From Sordaria brevicollis (lineage: Eukaryota; Ascomycota; Sordariomycetes; Sordariales; Sordariaceae): a stretch of 64,000 nt of DNA. Positions 1 through 11,699 of the stretch are shown here, piece by piece. Every line of letters starts with the position of its first letter. The first letter of the stretch is position 1. Location: positions 1,736,001-1,800,000 of the forward strand of contig JAUTDP010000004.1 of assembly GCA_033439795.1 (NCBI GenBank). Reading direction: 5' to 3'. The translations under genes were made by a program, and so were the position numbers. Under the pieces are notes generated by a model. The model was not told the DNA's origin, did no database searches, and worked only from the letters and a program-made list of their open reading frames with translations.

Positions 1-2028
1 CAAGACCACTGCCTAACCATCATGGCTGAAAAGTCGTCATTGAAAGATTTGTATACTTGGTAAAAGCGTCCAAACAAAAACACTTGATCAGGATTTCATG
101 TCGTTTGTGATGTCGTCTTCGACTTGGTTGCTCGGTCCTTGGTCGGTGTTGATTCTTAATCAAAGTACCTGCATGGTGCCATTGTGGAATCAAGGGACCA
201 AAAACTTACACTCTCCACCCACCGTGGGGAGCTTTCCCCGCCATGACGTGACCTGCGAGCTGATACAACACCTGAGCCTCGCTAACATTCTGACTCAAAG
301 CCTAACAGTCTTGAAGCCTTGTCTGCCTCACCACGAGCTGAACTGGCCTGATGCTGTAGAGCTGAAATCTCTTCAACACATCCATGTGGCTGGCAATTGC
401 CGGAGATAATGACCTTCCACTTCTGTTGATACATAGTCGTCGAACTGGGGTCCTAAGGAACCGAAGCAAAGCGAATATCTTGCGGTCGAGATCCCTTGGC
501 AACAAGTCCCCCGGAGTGCATATCACAGGGTCCAGTGAATTTTGCAAGCGTCTTGGACGGGATTCCAAAAGATATCCCAAAGAGAAAAAAAAAATATCAA
601 TGGCGTGTTAGTCAGGGGTGTCGAGATAGTATGATGGTAGATGGTAGATGGCTCTTGATGTTAGTAGAACGGGCTGGAAGAGTATGGTCAGCACTAACAC
701 CGACCACCTCTTTTCGACCTTCAACCTTCCTGATTTCATCATCCTTCTCCACAAGCAGCAACCTTGATGGCTTCACCCCCAACCCCGCGATTCCACCTCG
801 TTTCAACCCCATTGCGGCAGCCAAGCACGAGGCCAAGATGGGCCAAGAGGGGCCAAGATGCAGGCCAAGAGTGATTCCCGTCACGTTATTCGCCACGTGA
901 AGCAGTCTGGTGGATGAGATTTTCCCGGAGACAAGCCAAGACCGTTATCCAAAGGGAGCCGAAGGGGGCTGTGTACTGTATGTACGTACCTGGTCGGTGC
1001 TGGGCGCTCTCGGCCGTCACATTCCTTCGACGCAGTTCCACCCCCAGTATGTAGAGGTATCCACCACGCGGCGCCGTATAGTTGCATCTTTCGGTGCATG
1101 CACGGCGCCGTCGAAGGAGAGCTCCGTCCGGCCTTCCAGAACACAGCTCAACACAGTCGGTGTCACACGCTGCTACTCCTCGGTCTCCTCCCAAGCCGCC
1201 GCCGAGCCTTGGTGCCAAGGCCGATAACTTCTTAAAGCATCTTTGCCAATGCTCGGCCAACAGCCCGTTGGTCCTATCAAAACCGGTTGCGGGAGAGCCT
1301 TCCGCTCCTTTGTCTGTGTCTCTGGGGGACTTTGCTGCGGACTCGAGACTCCATCGTCCGAGGTTGAGCTCATCGCGATCGCCACTCCCTTCCACCCACC
1401 GCGGCAGGGTCTTATCAAGCCCAGCCAAAAGCTCACTGGCAGACCTGCTCTGCCGTGCCCATATCCCTTCTTGGCCGGCAGCAACAATGGTCGACAATGG
1501 TCTTGGACTGCCGGGATAAGAGTCTTGGTGTTTGCTTGGCTGTCGTGATGCCCAGACATGTTGCTGCGAGCTTGACCGGTAAGATGGCTCAACATGTTGG
1601 AAGTTGGACCCAGCCATGACGGGTGTGCCGTTGCCGTTTTCCATGACGGCAAAGACGGCCATGTCCGCGTATGTACTTAAGAAAGTCATGTGCCCAACTT
1701 CCGCATTCTATACGTGAAAAAAGGTACCCCAACTTTCAACTCAGTTCGGCTTGTGGGAAACAAGGAACGGAGAAAAGAAGAAACAACAACAAGAAACGCC
1801 CAGTCTAGACTTTTCGCGACAGACTGGTTGTGCTCAGACCGCCACGTTTCTGCGAACATCCCTTCTCCGGTCCTCCTAACATCTGAGAGCCAAGTCTCTG
1901 CTCGGACCGTAAATATTTCGTCTTCCTTTGCCTTGGATCTCGTCATCTCGACAAACAATTGACGGCCCAGCAAGAACAACAACAAGAAGAAGAGTATTGT
2001 TGAAAACAACCATCGAACCCATGCCATA
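1..2028. promoter_or_regulatory. Upstream region and probable long 5' leader of the ENA-type ATPase
   Basis: I see no convincing gene in these 2 kb. There are overlapping open frames on both strands, including a 267-codon minus frame at 886-1689, but none shows a recognisable domain or a splice-supported extension. The stretch just before the ATPase start is rich in AACAACAAGAA-type purine repeats (about 1775-1800 and 1965-2010), typical of a fungal 5' leader. A 90-codon frame at 1690-1962 on the same strand could be an upstream ORF if transcription starts before 1690. The partial GGGGCCAAGA repeat at about 835-860 is the only short repeat noted. Confidence 0.4.
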
Positions 2029-5000
2029 ATGGCAGAACCCGAATACCCCAAGCACCCCTTCCTTCTCTCTATCCCAGAGGTCGAGAAGGCGCTCGACACA
2101 CGAATCGACAATGGTCTCTCATCCAACCAGGTGCCGCAGCTGCAGCAAAAGTATGGCGAGAACGAGCTGGAAGTAGGCAATACCATTGCCTGGTATACCA
2201 TCTTCATCAAGCAGCTATGCAATGCCATGGTTTTGGTTCGTGCCCCTATTTTCCCCCCAAATATCTGCCAAGCGACAACGATGGCGATAGAGCTCTGAAC
2301 TGACTTCTGGATATAAATGCTAGGTTTTGATTTTCGCCATGGCTTTGAGCTTTGGTGTCCAGGATTGGGTCGAAGGTGGCGTTCTTGCGGCTGTCATTAT
2401 TCTCAACGTCGGAATCGGTTTCTGGCAGGAATATCGTGCCGAGAAGAAGATGGACGCCCTTCGAGCACTCTCGTCTCCCAGTGCTAGCGTACTCCGTGAT
2501 GGCAAGACCTCCGTTATTCCCAAGTAAGTGTGGTCTCATACACCCGCCACGAACTTGTTCAAAAAAAAGACAAATATGCTAACCCAGGTTTCACACCACA
2601 GCGCTGAAGTAGTTCCCGGTGATATCGTCCTTCTCAAGATGGGTGACACCGTCCCTGCCGATCTCCGCATGTTCGAGGCCATGAACCTGAGCTGCGACGA
2701 GTCCTCTCTGACGGGTGAGGCCGAGCCTGTTGAAAAGATCACCACCAACGATATTTTGGTTCCCGGCACCGAGAAGCCAGCGCAGTCCGAAGGCGAGCTG
2801 GGTATTGGTGACCGTGTCAACATCGCGTACGCCACCACCATTGTTCGCAAGGGTCGCGGTCGCGGTATCGTTATTGCCACCGGCATGAAGACTGAAGTTG
2901 GTAAGATCGCTGCCTCCACCAGCAAGAAGCAACGCAAGGCCGGTAGGTCGATGAGCACCAAGCACGGTCATCTCCAGCCCGTCAAGGGAGCTGGTCTGCG
3001 CACCTGGGATTTCATTGGCAAGTTCCTCGGTTTGACCGAAGGCACGCCCCTCCAGATCAAGCTGTCCAAGCTTGCGTACACCCTGTTCTTCTGCGCCATC
3101 TTGCTGGCCATCATCGTCTTTGCTGTCAACAAGTTCAACATCCCCAACGAGGTTATCCTGTATGCCATTTCCACCGGTATCGCCATCATTCCCGAGTCCT
3201 TGGTTGCTGTCTTGACCATGACCATGGTCGTGGCTACTGCCGTCATGAGAAAGGCCAACGTGGTTGTTCGAGATCTCTCTGCTCTCGAGGCCCTTGGCGG
3301 TGTCACCAACATTTGCTCCGACAAGACGGGCACACTAACTCAGGGTGCCATGATCGTCAAGAAGGCGTGGCTTCCCCCGTCCAACGTTTACACCGTCCGC
3401 GATTCCACCAACCCCAACAACCCTACTGAGGGCAAGGTAACTTTCTCTCCAGACGACGCCAAGTCCAAGAAGGAGGAAAAGGAGCGTGATTACGACCAGG
3501 AGAGAACCACCCAGGCCATCAAGTTCGACGTACCCGAAGGCGAGAACGAGAAGCCCAAGCAGCCCAAGACGTCCGAGATTGACGCCGAGGTCACTCCCGA
3601 GCTCAGGCTGTTCCTTCATGCGACGGCGCTCTGCAACCTTGCCACGGTCCGCTTTGACGAGGAATCTGACGCCTGGAAGACCACCGGAGAGCCCACGGAA
3701 ATTGCCATTCAGGTGTTCGCCCATCGATTTGACCACGGAAAGAAGACGCTCGAGGCTAAGGGCTGGAACCAGGTTGCCGAGTTCCCCTTCGACAGCAGCA
3801 TCAAGCGCATGTCGGTCGTCTACAACGCGCCCAAGGACAACGAGCTTGAGTGGTCTTCCGAGAACAGCATCGTCTTCACCAAGGGCGCCGTCGAGCGGAT
3901 CTTGGACCTGTGCACCCACATTGGAACCGGCGACAACCAGCAGCCCATGTCGGAAGAGCTCAAGGAGCGCATTCTGGAACAAATGACCGACTTTGCCTCC
4001 CAAGGCCAGCGTGTCCTTGCCGTCGCGTACAAGCCGTGGGAAGGTACCTACCACGCTCCCGCGGATATCAGCAACGCCGATGATTCTGTTCGTGCTCAAG
4101 TTGAGCAGGACTTGACCCTTCTTGGTTTGGTCGGCATCTACGACCCTCCCCGCCGCGAGACAACTGGTTCCATCCACACCTGCGCTGAGGCTGGTATCAA
4201 GGTTCACATGCTTACAGGAGATCACCCCGAAACCGCCAAGGCTATCGCCAGGGAGATTGGTATCATTCCCCGTAACATGGGTGTGCTCCCGGCCCCCGTG
4301 GCTGAGAGTGCCGTCATGAAGGCTACCGATTTCGACAAGCTGTCCGAGGAAGAGATTGACAACCTGGCCGAGCTTCCCCTGGTTATTGCCCGTTGCGCCC
4401 CCGAGACCAAGACCAAGATGATTGAGGCCCTGCGACGCAGGGGAGCCTTCATGGCCATGACTGGTGACGGTGTCAACGACGCGCCCTCGCTCAGCCGCGC
4501 GGATGTTGGTATTGCCATGGGAAGCGGTTCCGATGTCGCCAAGTCGGCGGCCAAGATCGTTTTGACGGATGACAAGTTCAACAGTATTGTCGCTGCTATC
4601 CAGGAAGGTCGCCGCATGTTTGAGAACATCCAAAAGTTCATCCTCCACTTGCTGACCAGCAACGTCGGCGAAGTCATCCTGCTTATTGCTGGCCTTGGTT
4701 TCCGTGACGTGGACGAGCTCTCCGTCTTCCCCATCTCGCCGCTCGCCATTCTGTGGATCAACATGGTTACCTCGTCCTTCCCTGCCTTTGGTCTGAGCAA
4801 GGAGCCCGCGTCCATGGAAGTCATGAGGAAGCCGCCGCACGACCGCAAGCGGGGCGTCTTCTCGAAGCAGATCCTTGTGGACATGTTCGTGTACGGCACC
4901 CTCATGGGCACCTGCACGCTCATGACCTTCGTCATTGTCATCTACGGCATGTACGACGGCAACATGTCTCTCGGCAAGGAGTGCAACAAGAAGTACAGCG

Positions 5001-5554
5001 AGGAGTGCGTCCCCGTCTTCCGGGCCCGCGCCGCCGTGTTCGCCCTCCTCACCTGGCTGATCCTGCTCAGCGCGTGGGAGTTCAAGGACGTCCGCCGCAG
5101 CTTGTTCCACCTGAACCCGGACAACAACAAGAAGTTTGCCGTCTTCCACGACCTCTGGTCCAACAAGTTCCTGTTCTGGGCCGTCCTCATCGGTCTCGTC
5201 TCCGTCTTCCCCACCGTCTACATCCCCGGCCTCAACAGGAACGTGTTCAAGCACACGGGCATCAGCTGGGAGTGGGGCGTGGTCGTCGGCATGTCCATCG
5301 TCTTCGTGGTCGGCATCGAGATCTGGAAGCTCATCAAGCGCCGCACCGGCATCCTCGATGACCACAAGGTCGTCAAGGGCAACTGGAGCCAGGGCGAGGA
5401 AGGTGGAAAGATGAAGCGCACCATGAGCTTCTCGCTTTCCAGGAGCTGGGGAAGGTCTAAGAGCTTCCTCCGCACCATGACTAGCTCGACGACAGGAAAC
5501 CCTGCTGCCGATGAGCGACGGGTTGATGAGCGACGCATTGATGGACAGGTCTAA
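2029..5554 (+). CDS. P-type ATPase, ENA-like (type IID) Na+/K+ efflux pump
   Basis: Three exons: 2029-2235, 2324-2523 and 2602-5554, giving about 1119 residues. Joining the exons gives the continuous segment NAMVLVLIFAMALSFG across intron 1 and VIPNAEVVPGDIV across intron 2. For intron 2 the second acceptor (CACAG at 2601) is required, because the first one (2586) leads to a stop. Seen: the actuator loop with SLTGEAEP, the PESLVAVLT membrane motif, the phosphorylated Asp in DKTGTLT (D376), TGDHPETA and the hinge TGDGVND (756-762), followed by C-terminal membrane helices. The PESLVAVLT and FPISPLAILWINM context is that of fungal ENA pumps, which export Na+ or K+ at the plasma membrane; Ca2+-pump annotation is the alternative. 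A basic, Ser-rich cytosolic tail (KRTMSFSLSRSWGRSKS) could be a phosphorylation site region. The start has a good context and the usual short acidic N terminus. Confidence 0.93.
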
Positions 5555-6601
5555 AGTGGCGCCTGTTGTCGTTGTGTCGATTTGTTATCCTTTTTGAGAG
5601 TTTTTGCATTTTTTTGATAATTGTCATCGTTATGTATTTGCGACAGATACCCGGCCTCGGCTCGACTTTGCGAGCATATTTGTTTGTGTTTGACGAGTTG
5701 AATGCCTGATGTTGGTGTCTGATATATCGCCCCCCCTGCGTGGTGGTTCGAATTATTGATCATGAAAGATGAGGGAAGATAAAAAATTAACGTGTGGCTG
5801 GCGGGAGGTAATTAATGAGAGATTTGGTTAATGACGAGTGTATGAGGTTTTGTTTTTCTTTCCATGTATTCCAACATTGATACCACGACATTTTCCGGGC
5901 CTAGTTTTTGGTTTCGAATGAGTGTCGTTTTTCCTGTATATAGAGAAAAAGAGAAGAGGTAGTGAAGTTAGAAGATACTTCAAGATGAACAAGAAGAGTA
6001 GTTACTACAACACCGAAACTTTCTTCGTAGTGGTGTGTGAGAGGGGAAACTGGATCTTGTGTATGCTTTGCGCCTGTACTAATGCAGATTTCCCGTGTCT
6101 TTCCTGGCAGAAAACCGTGTTGTCTCATGAGATTGGTCAGATTCACTACCATAGTGTTCACGTCCTTTTCTTGGATGGTGTTTCTCCTCACAGCGGAAGA
6201 AAAAAAGGGGCCTTTCGAGACGTTGAAAGCTTATCGATAAGGAAATAAGCGTCACGAGCGGCACCTCAGGGGTCGAGGTAGAATTCAGTGCAGCCATTGC
6301 CCTGGCAGGCATTAATTACAGGGCAGGCACCACGTATCCCAGCGTTTCCCCAGCGTGACAGCGAGTGACCGGGTCCCCTGAGCCAGAGCCCGCGTGGAAA
6401 GGACACCTCGAACGTCCATCCACTGACGCGCGCATCACTTCCATCATCGTAAAGACATCCAATTGCCCCGACTGCACCTTCCCTTCCTTTTTCCACCTTA
6501 CCTTATCACGACACTTCAATTCCATCCACTCCTTTCGTCGACAGCCACTCGTTTCCTCCAATTTCAACACCATACACCATCGTAATATTCAATCAGTCAC
6601 C
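5555..6601. other. Intergenic: ATPase 3' end and Dpm1 promoter
   Basis: About 1 kb between two genes on the same strand. I find no coding sequence with support. The first 300 bases are T-rich, as expected for a 3' UTR and poly(A) region, and the last 150 bases before 6602 are C/T- and CCATC-rich, typical of a fungal promoter and leader. Confidence 0.5.
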
Positions 6602-7407
<806 letters not shown>

Positions 7408-7776
7408 ACTGGATCGAATCGGATCGAGGGATACGACGACAACAACAACACGAAGAAGAACAAGCAAGCGGGGTTTTCACGAGGAAGGGATATTCCAACA
7501 ACAAAAGATATATAAAAGCTAATGAGCTGGGCTGGGCTGAGCTGAGCCGATGGATGTAACAAGCAAAGGTTGGGATCTTGGGTGTTTGCATGGCGTTTTG
7601 TTGCTCATCGTTCTGCGCGCGCGTACATATTCTTTCTGGGGAGGGGGTTTCAAAGCACAGTAATTGACTGACGATAAACGTTGAAGCTGCTTTTGGGTCA
7701 AGATCATGAAAAAAAAGCATTTGGATATTTCGCTCGCTCTACGCTACAACCACCACACCACACAGTCCATCCAAAC
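7408..7776. other. Convergent 3' region between dpm1 and an SDR gene
   Basis: 369 bases between two converging stop codons. It holds a short direct repeat GGGCTGGGCTGAGCTGAGC at about 7528-7548 and T-rich stretches. I see no gene. Confidence 0.5.
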
Positions 7777-8715
7777 TTAGCAATTCCTGCCACCCGTCAC
7801 GCTGATAGTCTGACCAGAGATGTACGAGCTCAAAGGCGAAGCAATAGCCAACACAGCACTAGCAGCCTCCGTGGCCGAACCAGGCCTCCTCAATGGGATA
7901 TCCGCAAAGGGGACCGGCCCGCCAGTCTTCTGAGCATTTTGCTTCTGCGGGATACCCAAAGCGACCTTCTGGCCATCAACCTCGACAAACGCGCCAGCCT
8001 CCTTGTTGGCCGTCAACCGGGTCTCGATGTGGCCGAAGGCAATGGTGTTGGCCCTGACACCGAACGCCGGACCCCATTCCTTGGCTATCGTCTTGCTGAG
8101 GCCGACCACGCCGGCCTTGGCCATGGCGTAGTTGAGCTGGCCGGCGTTGCCGTGCAGACCCGAGGTGGACGAGATGTTGATGATGTTGCGGGGCTCGCCG
8201 TCCTTGACACGGAAATAAGGGGCGGCTTCACGGATGAGCTTGAAGGGCGCGGTGCCGTGGAGGGCGATGATGGTTTCCCATTGTTTGTCGGTCATCTTTT
8301 TTGTCGCCGTTAGTATCGACAACTCATTCATATGCCATAGTACAAGAGAAGAGCTTCGTCTCACCTTGTGAATAACAGCATCCCACGTAAACCCAGCATT
8401 GTTCACAATGATGTGAATCTTGCCATTGCCAAACTCGGCCGCCTTCTTGACCAGCTCCTTGATGTACTCGTCCTTTAGCAAGTCACCGGGCACCGAGATG
8501 GCCTTGCCGCCGTTGGCGTTGATCTTGTCCACGGTGGCTTGGGCTTTGGCGGCGTCAATGTCGGACACGACGACCTTGGCCCCTTCGTTGGCAAACAGTC
8601 GGGCGCATTCGGCGCCGATGCCTTGAGCCGCACCGGTGATGATGGCTACTTGCCCGGCGAGCAGGCCTTGCGGGTAGTTGAGGTGGGAGGCGATTTGCTT
8701 TATACGGTCGGCCAT
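7777..8715 (-). CDS. Short-chain dehydrogenase/reductase, FabG-like (3-oxoacyl reductase type)
   Basis: Two exons on the minus strand, 8715-8365 and 8295-7777 (289 residues). The 69-nt intron (8296-8364) ends in an unusual AAAAAAG acceptor preceded by a perfect TACTAAC branch point. It is in frame, so an unspliced reading would only add 23 residues. Seen: a classical SDR with the NAD(P) motif TGAAQGIG, NNAG, the catalytic Ser in NISSTSG and YAMAK (Tyr-x3-Lys), and the C-terminal SGQTISVTGG. The family reduces 3-oxoacyl thioesters or similar carbonyls. The substrate cannot be told from sequence; it resembles FabG/OAR1 and HSD17B8-type enzymes. I see neither a clear mitochondrial presequence nor a PTS1 (it ends GGRNC). 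It shares a divergent promoter with the next gene. Confidence 0.88.
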   Translation of the reverse strand: MADRIKQIASHLNYPQGLLAGQVAIITGAAQGIGAECARLFANEGAKVVVSDIDAAKAQATVDKINANGGKAISVPGDLLKDEYIKELVKKAAEFGNGKIHIIVNNAGFTWDAVIHKVRRSSSLVLWHMNELSILTATKKMTDKQWETIIALHGTAPFKLIREAAPYFRVKDGEPRNIINISSTSGLHGNAGQLNYAMAKAGVVGLSKTIAKEWGPAFGVRANTIAFGHIETRLTANKEAGAFVEVDGQKVALGIPQKQNAQKTGGPVPFADIPLRRPGSATEAASAVLAIASPLSSYISGQTISVTGGRNC

Positions 8716-9398
8716 TGTGACGATGATTTGGGTATAGTCTCTGGCTGGTATATGGTAGTGGAACAGATAGATGAAGCTCCTTGGAGCTCTAACAAAGGGC
8801 TATGAGACCACTCTCTGCTTAAGTACTTCAATATCTTGAACACCTCCAACAAGGGATAGAAAGACAGCCGAGGCATGTCTTCAGTCGATCATCCCAATCG
8901 GCTCCTTGTTACCCCATACCCCGCATATTCGATCTGAAAGTGGTTGCAGATGTCATTCCGTTGACGCTTAACCCTTCCCGTCTTTGTGGTTTGTCTTCTA
9001 TCGGATGGAAAATTTGGGCATTGGCTTTTCCCCTTTACAAGGTTCAGTATCTCGAAAGTAGCCAGGGGTTCTTCCATAAATGTGATTCCGGTTTCAACCA
9101 AGAACCTAGTTTCAACTAGACTCAGGATGCGAATGGGCAAATAAACAAACCGGATTACGGCAGCTGTTGCCGTGGAAACGTTTCTCCAGGCCATCAGAGT
9201 GTCAAGGCACGACCCGGCACGCACCAGCACCCCTGCCATAGCGTGGAGAAACCGCCGGGAAGCTGCCCCGCAACCCACTGCGGGACCTGCCTTTCAGCGA
9301 CTCCATCCGATGACTGACGGTGACACAATTCGTGACCTGGGCTGAATTTAGCTCCCAACATCTCCAGTTAACAAAAACACCACATCCCGCAAACCAAG
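8716..9398. promoter_or_regulatory. Divergent promoter region, SDR (-) and CSN8-like (+)
   Basis: 683 bases between two diverging start codons. No RNA gene or supported ORF is visible, only weak open frames (for example 8889-9278 minus) without coding character. Confidence 0.45.
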
Positions 9399-10436
9399 AT
9401 GCAGCGAAACAAGGCCGGCAGGGCGCCTTCAGGGCACCAGTTTTCGCGACTCAAGCCCGCCGAGATCGATCCACTGGCCGAATATGGCCTCCCCTCCAAG
9501 GGCGAGAAGAGGTGATATTCTACCCCAACTCAAGCCATAGCTTAGGTACCTTTCTGTCGACAGAACACTCAGGCTGACATCACCACCACCTCACCAAACA
9601 GACTCCTAAACCACAAAACACAAGAAGCCTACTACGCCAAAATCGCCGAGCGCTACCTCGCCTTCTGCACCGACGCCGGTGACCGCGACTCTCTCCAAAG
9701 ACAATTCTCCCGTCTAGCCCTCAGCGACAGCAGCACCAGCACAGGCAACACCTCAACACCGCTTCTCCCAGCCGGCTCAACATCATCTTCTGACTCTTCA
9801 ACAACCCCGCACCTCCCAGTCCCATCCTCCAGCGACAACCTCTCCCAAATCCTCTCCGCCCTCCGCAAACTCCGCGAAGCCCTCGTCGCCTCCTCGCGCA
9901 TCGACGACTTTACCACCCAAGTCTACCTCTTCGCCGTGCGCCTCGGCATTTTATCTTCCTCCTTCGAAACCTACCTCCCTTCCCTCCTCTATCTCCTGAG
10001 GGTAATCCACCGCTCCCCCTCCCACCCTTTGACTTCCGTCGAATACCACGAAGTCGTCTCCTACCTCGTCCTCGACACGGCCTGTAGACGGGGTGACCTA
10101 GCCGAAGCGTACAATTTCCGCAACCGATACGGACTGAAAGATGCAAAGGTTGATGCTACCCTAAAGGCGTTGGTGATGGATGATTGGGTTGCTTGGAGAC
10201 GGACGAAGAGGAGTGTTGATGGGTATAGAGTGAGGCTGATGGAGTTTGCGGAGCCGGGTATTAGGCAGACGATACTGAAGGCGTTTGGGAGGGCGTATTT
10301 GAGTGTTGGGTATGAGTATTTGGAGGAGGTGATGGGGATGAAGTGGGAGGAGATGGTGAGGGGGTATGGGGTGGGGTGGGAGAGGGAGGATAGTGGACGG
10401 GTGGTTATTAGGAGGATTGGGGGGAGGACGCAGTGA
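9399..10436 (+). CDS. CSN8/PSMD8/EIF3K-domain protein (COP9 signalosome subunit 8-like)
   Basis: Two exons, 9399-9511 and 9602-10436, giving 315 residues; the 90-nt intron has a CTGAC branch point and splits an Arg codon (GEK-R-LLNH). The N-terminal part (residues 1-60) starts MQRNKAGRAPSG. It is followed by an inserted Ser/Thr-rich loop of low complexity (about 75-110), then an all-helical region rich in Leu/Tyr/Ala (115-290), including the block VVSYLVLDTACRRGDLAEAYNF. The C-terminal winged-helix-like part has YLEEVMGMKWEEM and a final beta strand GRVVIRRIGG. This is the layout of the PCI-related CSN8/Rpn12/eIF3k family, which are scaffold subunits of the signalosome, proteasome lid or eIF3. 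Which of the three it serves is inferred. The 3' half has strongly purine-biased sense codons, unlike the C-rich 5' half. Confidence 0.72.
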
Positions 10437-11011
10437 GTGGGAAGCAGGAGGGTGGATGGGAAGCATGGGGCGGAAAGGTTGAAGCCGTTGAGATCAGGAC
10501 GTAATGGATGTGAAGGGTCGGGCTGGCGATCTCAGAGGGGTGATGAGAAGTAGATGGCTTAGGACGAGCTGTGAGTTGGTGAGCGTGTTTTGCGATGACT
10601 ACATTTGATACCCCTTTTGCTTTGCTATTTTATGATCTTTTGTACAAGTCGTGTGTTTCTGAGTTGCTGTTCGTCGTGCGACTGCATTAAGTCTCTGCGC
10701 TATCTTTTGCCAGCCACCAATTTTTCCTTCACATCAGTCACTGTCCTTGATGTCAGAAGATAACGCTCGAGCAGCACTCAGTTGACCGACAGCTCATATT
10801 TGAGGGGTTGACTTCAAGTTTGTCTCTTCCCTAGATGAGGGGTAAGACAAACATCACAAATTCGGTACGAAATCCGAGTTGTCTTTGTGTAATGGTATTA
10901 TCATTTCATTATATCGTATTCCTTTTCTTCATGTACTCCATATCCAAGATCCCAACATCATGGCCATTACATATTACTTTGTATACATCCAACGTATCAT
11001 GTACACCCCCT
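10437..11011. other. Convergent 3' region between CSN8-like and CFEM genes
   Basis: 575 bases between converging stop codons. They are T-rich with poly(A)-like stretches. No gene is seen. Confidence 0.5.
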
Positions 11012-11699
11012 TTAAAGCATGGCAACGGCAGCCATGAGACCACCAATGGCACCAAGACCGGCGGCAGCAGTCTGCCTGGGGCCGGGGTTGCTAGTCGGGG
11101 CACTGCTGGCCGCGGAGCTGGCCGCGCTGGTGATGCTGCTGACGGCCGAGGACAAGGCAGAGCTGTTGGAAGCGCTGACGGTGGTGGCAGCGTCGGTAGC
11201 GGTGGTTACAATAGCGGTGGTCTGGGTGGCGGCGGCGGTCGCGCAGGTGGCCTTGGTGGGGAAGTCGGTGGCTCCGTTATTTTTGCAGAACTATTTTGAC
11301 GGTGCTTGTTAGAGGATGTGTGGCTAGAAAGAGGATGTTGATGGGTTATGGACAAAAATAAAACTTACAGTGATGGCGAAACCAGCAGCAGCTTCAATGT
11401 CGCTGGTAGGGCACTTCTCCAGGAGACAGCACTGGATGTCCTTGATGAAAGTCTCGTTGGTGCAGATGCACTTGGGGTCGCGACCGCAGTCGCCGATGCC
11501 GTTGATCAGGTAGCCTCCGGCGCATTCAGTCTGTTTTTGGTGGCGAGTTGTTAGTTTGGTTGATTCTCCCGGTTTGCTGGACCATTTCATCATCGATCAA
11601 AGAAGGAAAACTTACAGCGCAAGAAGGGAGGTTACCAAGATCCTGGGCGGCAGCGAAGCTGGCGGAGGCAAGGGCGAAGAGGGCAGCGGTGAACTTCAT
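11012..11699 (-). CDS. CFEM-domain secreted protein, probably GPI-anchored
   Basis: Three exons on the minus strand: 11699-11616, 11530-11369 and 11290-11012 (174 residues). The last acceptor is AATAG at 11291, 12 nt after a CTAAC branch point; upstream AGs give stops. The start MKFTAALFALASASFAAAQ is a signal peptide with cleavage near A18. Cysteines C27, C31, the run GDCGRDPKCICTNETF, the CC pair in IQCCLLEKC and the late FCKNNG form the eight-Cys CFEM pattern, including the Asp that binds haem iron in characterised members. A Ser/Ala/Thr-rich stalk (about 110-160) and a final hydrophobic stretch GLGAIGGLMAAVAML suggest GPI anchoring to the plasma membrane or wall. Known CFEM proteins act in haem/iron uptake, adhesion or surface structure; the role here is not decidable. 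Confidence 0.88.

Noticed and set aside
886..1689. 267-codon open frame on the minus strand upstream of the ATPase
   Set aside because: No recognisable domain or splice evidence, overlapped by long frames on the other strand, and located in a probable promoter and leader.
3335..5365. 676-codon frame antisense to the ATPase
   Set aside because: A by-product of the G/C-biased third positions of the real gene; low-complexity Asp/Glu/His/Leu product without a family.
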